From Polynucleobacter sp. (lineage in GTDB: Bacteria > Pseudomonadota > Gammaproteobacteria > Burkholderiales > Burkholderiaceae): 15,814 nucleotides of DNA. The notes under the pieces were generated by a model. It made no database searches, had not been told where the DNA came from, and saw only the letters and a program-made list of their open reading frames with translations. Positions 7,867 through 13,738 of the stretch are shown here, in pieces. Location: assembly GCA_023253245.1 (NCBI GenBank), contig JALRHB010000020.1:1-15814 (forward strand), read 5' to 3'. Position 1 is the first letter of the stretch; each line of letters begins with the position of its first letter. Both the position numbers and the translations under genes were made by a program.

Positions 7867-8913
7867 ATGAAAAAAGTACTCATTCTTGGCGTAAATGGCT
7901 TCATTGGCCATCACCTTTCAAAACGCATCCTTGAGACAACGGATTGGGATGTTTATGGCATGGATATGCAAAACGATCGCCTTGGTGACTTAGTAAATCA
8001 TCCACGCATGCATTTTTTTGAGGGTGATATCACCATCAATAAAGAATGGGTTGAGTACCATATTCGCAAATGCGATGTGATCTTGCCTTTAGTTGCTATT
8101 GCAACTCCTGCAACTTATGTTCAACAGCCTTTAAAGGTTTTTGAACTCGACTTTGAAGCAAATTTACCCATCGTGCGCTCTGCAGTGAAATATAAAAAGC
8201 ATTTAGTGTTTCCATCGACATCTGAAGTCTATGGCATGTGCGAAGACAGCGAGTTTGATCCAGCGAAGTCCAATATGATTTATGGGCCGATCAATAAACC
8301 CCGCTGGATCTATGCTTGCTCAAAACAGTTAATGGATCGTGTGATCTGGGGTTATGGCATGGAAGGTTTACGCTTTACCCTCTTTCGCCCATTTAACTGG
8401 ATTGGCCCTGGACTTGATAGCATCTACACCCCAAAAGAAGGCTCTTCCCGTGTAGTCACTCAATTTTTGGGTCATATTGTGCGCGGTGAGCCGATCAACT
8501 TAGTGGATGGTGGCGCCCAAAAACGTGCTTTTACCTATGTGGATGATGGTATCGATGCCCTGATGCGCATTATCGACAATAAAGATGGCATTGCTAATGG
8601 AAAGATCTATAACATTGGTAACCCTAAAAATAATCACTCCGTTCGTGAGCTTGCTAATCAGATGTTAGAAATTGCGCGTAGCATCCCGGAATACGCCAAA
8701 ACTGCAAATGAGGTGAAGATTGTAGAAACCACTTCGGGCGCCTACTACGGTGAGGGTTACCAGGACGTGCAAAATCGCGTTCCCGCAATTGATAACACCA
8801 TGAATGAGCTTGGCTGGAAACCATCAACTACTATGGGCGATGCATTGAAGAATATTTTTGAAGCCTATCGCCAAGATGTTGAAAAAGCGCGTCACTTAGT
8901 CGATACAGAGTAA
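7867..8913 (+). CDS. UDP-glucuronic acid oxidative decarboxylase (ArnA C-terminal half as a separate protein)
   Basis: A short-chain dehydrogenase/reductase of 348 residues that converts UDP-glucuronate with NAD+ to UDP-4-keto-pentose and CO2, the first committed L-Ara4N step. It matches the C-terminal half of E. coli ArnA: VLILGVNGFIGHHL at residues 4-17 (NAD loop), HFFEGDI, LPLVAIATP and FPSTSEVYGMC with Ser119 and Glu120. Tyr149 and Lys153 of the YxxxK pair, INKPRWIY, FRPFNWIGP and GEGYQDVQNR follow. The Arg in that last motif corresponds by eye to the decarboxylation arginine of ArnA. The ATG has GAGG about eight bases upstream, so it has its own ribosome binding site. It lies 45 bases after the formyltransferase. 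Each half has independent start and stop signals, so this is a true gene split rather than a frameshift. Plain UDP-xylose synthases are related but lack these ArnA-specific segments. Confidence 0.9.
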   Translation: MKKVLILGVNGFIGHHLSKRILETTDWDVYGMDMQNDRLGDLVNHPRMHFFEGDITINKEWVEYHIRKCDVILPLVAIATPATYVQQPLKVFELDFEANLPIVRSAVKYKKHLVFPSTSEVYGMCEDSEFDPAKSNMIYGPINKPRWIYACSKQLMDRVIWGYGMEGLRFTLFRPFNWIGPGLDSIYTPKEGSSRVVTQFLGHIVRGEPINLVDGGAQKRAFTYVDDGIDALMRIIDNKDGIANGKIYNIGNPKNNHSVRELANQMLEIARSIPEYAKTANEVKIVETTSGAYYGEGYQDVQNRVPAIDNTMNELGWKPSTTMGDALKNIFEAYRQDVEKARHLVDTE

Positions 8914-8934
8914 GCAAAGCATACCCCGAGCTTC

Positions 8935-9852
8935 ATGGCAAAAATTGCACTCAAGGTAGATGTTGATACCTTACGTGGTACCAAAGAAGGTGTACCTAAT
9001 TTAGCTCGAACCCTTGATCGTTTTGACCTGAAGGCAACCTTTTTGTTTAGCCTCGGACCAGACCATACTGGCTGGGCGCTTAAACGAGTATTTCGGCCAG
9101 GCTTTCTAAAAAAGGTGAGTCGCACCTCCGTCGTGGAGCACTACGGCATTAAGACATTACTCTATGGCATCCTATTGCCGGGCCCTGATATCGGCAAACA
9201 AGCTGCCGCAGAAATGCGCGCCATAGATGCTGGTGGGCACGAGACAGGCATCCATACATGGGATCATGTGGCATGGCAAGATGCTGTTCGCCAGCGAGAT
9301 GCACAGTGGACAAAAGCGCAAATGCAAAAAAGTTGGGATCGCTTCATTGAAATCTTTGGACACCCACCACTAACGTATGGCGCTGCTGGCTGGCAAATGA
9401 ATGAGGCGGCATTTGAGCAGCTTGATCAATGGGGCATTCAGTATTCGTCTGATGGTCGAGCAAAGCCCAATCTCATGCCCTATCGATATGCATTGCCCCA
9501 CGGCATAGCTAAACATGTTCAATATCCCACTACTTTGCCCACCTTTGATGAACTCATTGGGGTTGAGGGTGCTGACGAATTTGCTGCCGTTCAAAAAATT
9601 CTTAAGATCACGCAAAGCAACCCCAACGATCAGGTATTTACCCTACATGCAGAATTAGAGGGTCAAAAGCTATTACCCGCATTTGAGCAACTCTTGGCAG
9701 GATGGCTCAATCAGGGTCATGACTTAGTTACTATGGGCGAACTCCATCAATCTTGGTTGGCCACTAAACAACTCGATAAAATAGCCATTGAATCTGTTAC
9801 TTGGGGGGAAATCCCCAATCGCAGTGGTGAGCTAATTTTGCAACCTAACTAA
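8935..9852 (+). CDS. arnD: 4-deoxy-4-formamido-L-arabinose-phosphoundecaprenol deformylase
   Basis: A polysaccharide-deacetylase (NodB-fold) protein of 305 residues that removes the formyl group from undecaprenyl-phosphate-Ara4FN before flipping and transfer. It opens with KVDVDTLRGTKEGVP (7-21), carrying the conserved DVDT aspartates D9 and D11. The metal site GHETGIHTWDH has H107 and H111, AAGWQMNEAAF follows, and FTLHAELEG carries H238, the likely second catalytic histidine. PTTLPTFDELIG matches the ArnD-specific segment. E. coli ArnD is about 296 residues, so length agrees. The ATG lies 21 bases after the previous stop, with a weak GAG about five bases upstream. It appears to be the last arn gene; no arnE/arnF-like small membrane genes follow. 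Confidence 0.92.
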   Translation: MAKIALKVDVDTLRGTKEGVPNLARTLDRFDLKATFLFSLGPDHTGWALKRVFRPGFLKKVSRTSVVEHYGIKTLLYGILLPGPDIGKQAAAEMRAIDAGGHETGIHTWDHVAWQDAVRQRDAQWTKAQMQKSWDRFIEIFGHPPLTYGAAGWQMNEAAFEQLDQWGIQYSSDGRAKPNLMPYRYALPHGIAKHVQYPTTLPTFDELIGVEGADEFAAVQKILKITQSNPNDQVFTLHAELEGQKLLPAFEQLLAGWLNQGHDLVTMGELHQSWLATKQLDKIAIESVTWGEIPNRSGELILQPN

Positions 9853-9891
9853 GCAATTGAACTTGCAGCAAATTTAATAAGTGAGAAAGTC

Positions 9892-10359
9892 ATGACAGTA
9901 GAAATTGGTAAACCAATCCCCAAGTGCGCCATACCAGCGACATCTGGATTAACCTTTACACCAGAGTCCGCCAAAGGTAAAAAGCTAGTGATTTACTTTT
10001 ATCCAAAAGATATGACACCAGGTTGCACAGCCGAGTCTGGAGAATTCCGAGACAATATTGATGCTTTCACTAAAGCCAACACCTTAGTTGTTGGGGTATC
10101 TCGAGATAGCCTGAAATCCCATGATAACTTTCGTAGCAAACTTGAGCTACCTTTTGAGTTAGTTGCCGATACTGAGGAGACTCTCTGTCAACTCTTCGGG
10201 GTCATGAAAATGAAGAATATGTATGGCAAACAAGTGCGCGGCATAGAACGCAGCACTTTCCTCTTTGACTCTTCCGGAAAGCTAGTAAAAGAGTGGCGCG
10301 GACTTAAGGTTCCCGGCCATGTGACTGAAGTATTACAAGCCGCCCAAGAGGCCGAATAA
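9892..10359 (+). CDS. bcp: PrxQ/Bcp-type thiol peroxidase lacking the usual resolving cysteine
   Basis: A 155-residue peroxiredoxin that reduces hydrogen peroxide and organic hydroperoxides in the cytosol. The peroxidatic motif YFYPKDMTPGCTAE places the catalytic Cys at 45, as in E. coli Bcp. The usual PrxQ resolving Cys five residues later is Gly50 here, so the enzyme would work as a 1-Cys type or use another thiol. Cys12 and Cys99 are the only other cysteines. The second half has the FGVMKMKNMYGK and RSTFLFDSSGKL segments of the family. GTGAGAAAG supplies the ribosome binding site before ATG at 9892. It follows arnD by 39 bases in the same direction but belongs functionally to oxidative-stress defence; no clear separate promoter was found in that gap. 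Confidence 0.93.
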   Translation: MTVEIGKPIPKCAIPATSGLTFTPESAKGKKLVIYFYPKDMTPGCTAESGEFRDNIDAFTKANTLVVGVSRDSLKSHDNFRSKLELPFELVADTEETLCQLFGVMKMKNMYGKQVRGIERSTFLFDSSGKLVKEWRGLKVPGHVTEVLQAAQEAE

Positions 10360-10387
10360 ATTTTTTTATTAATTTAATCTGGGGTGC

Positions 10388-10415
10388 TTGCAAAGCTCAA
10401 AAATTGGGGTAAAGT
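10388..10415 (+). promoter_or_regulatory. Candidate promoter for the phoH leader transcript
   Basis: TTGCAA at 10388-10393 and TAAAGT at 10410-10415 are separated by 16 bases. Each matches the sigma-70 consensus at four of six positions. A transcript would start near 10421, immediately before the structured leader at 10431-10516. The position is attractive but both boxes are weak. Confidence 0.35.
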
Positions 10416-10430
10416 AGTCTCATGCACCGT

Positions 10431-10516
10431 AAACGACGGGAAAGTCTGACAATCCGTTTGATTCATCAGCCTGATCACCTCAAATCAGGCAAGGGAAGTA
10501 ACCCCCGCCGTTTTTT
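10431..10516 (+). ncRNA. Structured phoH leader RNA, candidate attenuator or riboswitch of unrecognised class
   Basis: Bases 10431-10440 pair with 10504-10513 to form a ten-pair stem with one A-C mismatch. It encloses about 60 bases and is followed by a U tract at 10511-10516. Inside is a perfect seven-pair hairpin, GCCTGAT at 10469-10475 with ATCAGGC at 10484-10490, loop of eight. A short GGG/CCC hairpin lies at 10493-10504. The AAACG at 10431-10435 can instead pair with CGTTT at 10455-10459, giving a mutually exclusive fold. Together with the second terminator before phoH this looks like a cis-regulatory leader; an independent small RNA ending at the U tract is the alternative. I do not recognise it as a known riboswitch class. 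Confidence 0.5.
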
Positions 10517-10543
10517 CAGTAGTTTTACACCCAGTTTCATTAC

Positions 10544-10576
10544 AAACCGTCAATGCAATTTGCTTGGCGGTTTTTT
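10544..10576 (+). terminator. Intrinsic terminator directly upstream of the phoH ribosome binding site
   Basis: Bases 10544-10553 pair with 10564-10573 over ten pairs with one G-U wobble. The loop can close further through GCA/TGC, and a run of six T follows at 10571-10576. The phoH Shine-Dalgarno AGGAG starts at 10582, so the terminator would cut transcription just before the gene. This suits conditional readthrough rather than simple termination of bcp. Confidence 0.75.
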
Positions 10577-10593
10577 CCTTTAGGAGAGTCTGC

Positions 10594-12267
10594 ATGCCAC
10601 TGCCCCCAATCCCAACTCAAATTGCTGGCCAAGTAAAAATTAGCAGTAAAGATACTCCTGACTTAAAGAAGCGCCCTGCACCAGCAAAACCAGTTGCGAT
10701 GGAAACAATTGCAGCGGAATGGTTACCCGATACTGACGAAGACCTATCAGAAGCTGAAGTGGCGCTTGAAAAAATTAAGGGCGATCGTCGACCCACTTCT
10801 CGACTTGAAAGCCCTCGAAATAAAGCCCTAAACACCCCTGCAAAGCCAAAAAGAATTATTCGCACAGGTCCACCAAGTTTATTTGTGCTAGATACCAATG
10901 TCTTAATGCATGATCCAAGCTCCCTCTTCCGCTTTTCGGAGCACGATCTATTCCTCCCAATGACAACATTGGAGGAACTAGATAATCACAAAAAAGGAAT
11001 GACCGAAGTTGCTCGTAATGCTCGTACGGTTAGCCGTTCCTTAGACCAATTAGTGGCGGGAACAAGTGGCTCATTAGATGAAGGCATTCCCCTCAACAAA
11101 TTAGGTAACCAAGACGTTTCAGGACGTCTATTTTTCCAAACCAAACTAACCACTCAATCACTGCCAGAGGGTTTACCAGAGGGCAAAGGAGATAACCTCA
11201 TTCTTGCAGTTGTAAGCGAACTGCAAAAAACTCGTAAGGGTCAAGAAGTGGTACTGGTATCTAAAGATATCAATATGCGAATTAAGGCTCGTGCCCTAGG
11301 TCTACCTGCTGAAGATTATTTCAATGATCAAGTATTGGAAGATCGTGACTTAATGTACTCCGGCGTGATGACGCTTCCAGTAGACTTTTGGCCCAAACAT
11401 GGCAAGGATATGGAAAGCTGGGCGGATGGCAAATCAGGCACTATGTTCTACAGAGTCACCGGCCCAGCTGTACCAAGCATGTTAGTTAATCAGTTTGTCT
11501 ACCAAGAAAATCCAGATGGTTCAACACCATTTTATGCCCAGGTTAAAGAAATAAATGGCAAGACTGCTCTCCTACAAACTCTAAAGGATTTTTCTCATCA
11601 GAAAAATAATGTTTGGGGCGTGACCGCTCGTAATCGTGAGCAAAACTTTGCCATGAATTTACTCATGAATCCAGATGTGGATTTCATTACATTATTAGGT
11701 CAAGCTGGAACCGGAAAAACTTTATTAGCATTAGCTGCTGGCCTTGAGCAGGTCTTAGACAGTAAGCGCTATAACGAAATCATCATTACGCGCGCTACTG
11801 TACCAGTCGGCGAAGATATCGGTTTCTTGCCTGGCACCGAAGAAGAAAAGATGCAACCTTGGATGGGTGCATTTGATGACAACCTAGAGGTCTTGCAACG
11901 CAATGAGGATAGTGGCGCCGGTGAATGGGGGCGTGCTGCAACCCAAGAACTCATTCGTTCGCGCATCAAGGTTAAAAGCATGAACTTCATGCGTGGTAGG
12001 ACTTTTGTAAGTAAATTCGTCATCATCGATGAAGCGCAAAACTTAACGCCTAAGCAAATGAAAACTTTAGTCACACGTGCCGGCCCAGGTACAAAGATCG
12101 TTTGCCTTGGCAATATTGCTCAGATTGATACCCCTTATCTCACTGAAGGCTCTTCAGGCCTCACTTATGTAGTAGACCGCTTTAAAGGTTGGCGTCATGG
12201 CGGTCATGTGACGCTAGCTCGCGGGGAACGCTCACGACTTGCGGATCATGCTGCTGACGCACTCTGA
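10594..12267 (+). CDS. phoH: PhoH-family ATPase with N-terminal PIN domain (PhoH2/YlaK type)
   Basis: A 557-residue protein fusing a PIN ribonuclease-like domain to a PhoH ATPase, an arrangement associated with RNA helicase/nuclease activity in studied PhoH2 proteins. Residues 1-90 are low-complexity, rich in Pro, Lys and acidic residues. The PIN domain runs about 95-245 with acidic positions D100 (LDTNVLMHD), D200 (KGDN) and D225 (SKDINMRIKA). The ATPase has Walker A GQAGTGKT at 369-376, Walker B FVIIDEAQN with D479-E480, and a conserved C-terminal GNIAQIDTPYL. The start is ATG at 10594 with AGGAG seven bases upstream. A TTG ten codons earlier is in frame but lies inside the terminator stem and is rejected. 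Expression is probably controlled by the leader and terminator before it. The cellular role in this organism is unknown. Confidence 0.92.
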   Translation: MPLPPIPTQIAGQVKISSKDTPDLKKRPAPAKPVAMETIAAEWLPDTDEDLSEAEVALEKIKGDRRPTSRLESPRNKALNTPAKPKRIIRTGPPSLFVLDTNVLMHDPSSLFRFSEHDLFLPMTTLEELDNHKKGMTEVARNARTVSRSLDQLVAGTSGSLDEGIPLNKLGNQDVSGRLFFQTKLTTQSLPEGLPEGKGDNLILAVVSELQKTRKGQEVVLVSKDINMRIKARALGLPAEDYFNDQVLEDRDLMYSGVMTLPVDFWPKHGKDMESWADGKSGTMFYRVTGPAVPSMLVNQFVYQENPDGSTPFYAQVKEINGKTALLQTLKDFSHQKNNVWGVTARNREQNFAMNLLMNPDVDFITLLGQAGTGKTLLALAAGLEQVLDSKRYNEIIITRATVPVGEDIGFLPGTEEEKMQPWMGAFDDNLEVLQRNEDSGAGEWGRAATQELIRSRIKVKSMNFMRGRTFVSKFVIIDEAQNLTPKQMKTLVTRAGPGTKIVCLGNIAQIDTPYLTEGSSGLTYVVDRFKGWRHGGHVTLARGERSRLADHAADAL

Positions 12268-12784
12268 TCATTGCCACTCATGCCGCACTCTGTTTGGGTG
12301 CGGCATTTTTATTTGCATCCTTGCACTTTCAGGTTGTAGCACGTTCTCTACCAAATCGAATGCTGCAAAGGTAAGTCAATTTAAGCAAGATACCAGTGTA
12401 GGTACGGAAGATATTTCTATTGCAGCAGTAGGTTTAGTGGGAGTACCCTATCGCTACGGAGGAAATACTCCTAAAGGCGGCTTTGATTGCAGTGGCTTAA
12501 TAGCGTATGTTTACTCCAAGTCTGCAAATATCAAGCTGCCAAGAACCATCAAAGAGATGAGCACTAGAGGCCAAAGTGTTGACGGTCAACCCCCTGCGCC
12601 AGGTGATCTCGTCTTTTTCAATACCACCGGAGAAAAATATTCCCATGCAGGAATTTATGTTGGGCAAGGACGATTTGTCCATGCGCCCAGCGCCGGTGGA
12701 ACGGTGCGCCTCGAATACATCACGAAACCTTATTGGGCAGCGAGATTTACTGAGGCTAGAAGATTAACTTCAACAAGTCAGTAA
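12248..12784 (+). CDS. NlpC/P60-family lipoprotein, probable peptidoglycan endopeptidase
   Basis: A secreted cell-wall hydrolase that should cleave peptide stems of peptidoglycan in the periplasm. The 178 residues begin with a signal peptide whose hydrophobic core is about 14-28, ending at a lipobox LSGC with the lipidated Cys at 30. The NlpC/P60 domain (about 55-170) opens with GVPYRYGG and has the catalytic Cys81 in GFDCSGL. His133 follows in YSHAGIYVG and a third polar residue His145 in FVHAPS. ATG at 12248 is chosen because it gives a complete signal peptide with an Arg in the n-region. An in-frame TTG at 12239 is also open. The start overlaps the phoH end by 20 bases with only a weak ribosome binding site, so coupling is likely. 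A strong terminator hairpin lies within its first codons. Confidence 0.88.
   Translation: MLLTHSDHCHSCRTLFGCGIFICILALSGCSTFSTKSNAAKVSQFKQDTSVGTEDISIAAVGLVGVPYRYGGNTPKGGFDCSGLIAYVYSKSANIKLPRTIKEMSTRGQSVDGQPPAPGDLVFFNTTGEKYSHAGIYVGQGRFVHAPSAGGTVRLEYITKPYWAARFTEARRLTSTSQ
12280..12310 (+). terminator. Intrinsic terminator nested in the NlpC/P60 signal-peptide codons
   Basis: ATGCCGCAC at 12280-12288 is a perfect inverted repeat of GTGCGGCAT at 12298-12306. The loop is nine bases and five T follow at 12306-12310. It sits 13 bases after the phoH stop, as expected for a phoH terminator, yet it is inside the lipoprotein reading frame. Confidence 0.8.
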
Positions 12785-12841
12785 TCAACCATATCAGCAA
12801 CACTATGGAATCTTTAATTCAAGCAATACGGGAATGAAGCC

Positions 12842-13657
12842 ATGAAAGAGATAGATATCAACCGTTTTCAAGAAATACTAGTCACAGCAGCAACTGATAT
12901 TGGCCTCAAGATTTTGGCTGCGATTGCCTTTTGGATTGCTGGTCGCTGGTTAATTGGATTTGCTCTTAAAATTTTAAGCAAAGGCTTAGAGCAGCAAAAG
13001 CTAGACGCAACAATTCTTCGCTACACCAGATCGGTTGTTTCAGTCACCCTTAATGTTCTTCTGGTGATCGGCATTCTGGGCTATTTTGGTATTCAGACTA
13101 CCAGCTTTGCCGCTTTAATTGCCACTGCTGGCGTAGCAATAGGTGCTGCTTGGGCAGGTCTACTTTCTAATTTTGCAGCAGGTGTATTTGTGATTGCGCT
13201 GCGCCCCTTCAAAGTTGGCGACTTCGTTACCGTAGGAGGTGTAACTGGAACCGTGAAGGAGATTGGGCTATTTTCATCAACCATCTATACGCCTGACAAT
13301 ATTGCAACGATGGTTGGCAATACCAAAATTTTGGGTGACACCATTCAAAATTTTAGTCATAGCCCCTATCGTCGCGTTGATCTCAAGTATCAACTCTCTG
13401 TGGCTGCCGACCAAATCGCTGCGATGCAACTTTTACGCGAAAAGATTGCTGCTATTCCAAATGTTTTGCAAGAGCCAGCAGTTGAAGTAAATATATTAGA
13501 GTTCACTGTGCTTGGTCCAGTATTAGCAGTACGCCCTTACTGCAACAACAAGCACTATTGGCAAGTTTATTTTGATAGCAATCGCGTAATGAGTGAAGCA
13601 TTAATATCAGCTGGATTTCCGCTACCAGGAGCAGCGCAAAATAGTGCTGTGAAGTAA
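12842..13657 (+). CDS. mscS: MscS-family small-conductance mechanosensitive channel
   Basis: An inner-membrane channel that opens on membrane tension to release solutes during hypo-osmotic shock. The 271 residues compare with 286 for E. coli MscS, so it is the minimal three-helix type. Transmembrane helix 1 lies about 19-44 and helix 2 about 64-84. The Gly/Ala-rich pore helix 3 is at about 88-120 (ATAGVAIGAAWAGLLSNFAAG), followed by the family hallmark RPFKVGD at 121-127. The beta domain (GVTGTVKEIGLFSST) and the C-terminal cytosolic cage domain with NFSHSPYRRVD follow. The ATG at 12842 has GAAG close upstream. It follows the NlpC gene after 57 bases that hold nothing recognisable and ends before a bidirectional terminator shared with dnaB. 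Confidence 0.93.
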   Translation: MKEIDINRFQEILVTAATDIGLKILAAIAFWIAGRWLIGFALKILSKGLEQQKLDATILRYTRSVVSVTLNVLLVIGILGYFGIQTTSFAALIATAGVAIGAAWAGLLSNFAAGVFVIALRPFKVGDFVTVGGVTGTVKEIGLFSSTIYTPDNIATMVGNTKILGDTIQNFSHSPYRRVDLKYQLSVAADQIAAMQLLREKIAAIPNVLQEPAVEVNILEFTVLGPVLAVRPYCNNKHYWQVYFDSNRVMSEALISAGFPLPGAAQNSAVK

Positions 13658-13687
13658 TTTACTGAAGTTAATACCAGCGCAAACTAA

Positions 13688-13715
13688 AAAGCCTCTCATT
13701 TTATTGAGAGGCTTT
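13688..13715. terminator. Bidirectional intrinsic terminator between mscS and dnaB
   Basis: AAAGCCTCTCA at 13688-13698 pairs perfectly with TGAGAGGCTTT at 13705-13715 around a six-base loop. T-rich sequence follows on the plus strand and an A run precedes it (T run on the minus strand). It can therefore end transcription from both convergent genes. Confidence 0.9.
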
Positions 13716-13738
13716 ATTAATTGAATTGCTATGATGTC

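Noticed and set aside
9853..9891. Separate promoter for bcp (TTGAAC and TTTAAT).
   Set aside because: The boxes are only 10 bases apart, too close for a sigma-70 promoter.
10381..10511. Fragments resembling TPP (GGGGTGC), cobalamin (GGGAA and CCCCCGCC) or RNase P (GGAAAGTC) RNA.
   Set aside because: Only short pieces match, in the wrong order or spacing, and the rest of each conserved core is missing.
10422..10583. A 53-codon open frame starting ATG at 10422 and ending TAG inside the phoH Shine-Dalgarno, encoding a basic peptide.
   Set aside because: It has no ribosome binding site and simply runs through both leader structures. Its sequence is explained by the stems, and I recognise no family. 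A leader peptide cannot be fully excluded.
10564..10593. TTG at 10564 as the phoH start.
   Set aside because: It falls inside the terminator stem with no ribosome binding site. ATG at 10594 has AGGAG at ideal spacing.
11769..12113. A 114-codon minus-strand open frame opposite phoH.
   Set aside because: It lies opposite the conserved ATPase core and shows no recognisable domain or start signal, so it is a shadow of phoH.
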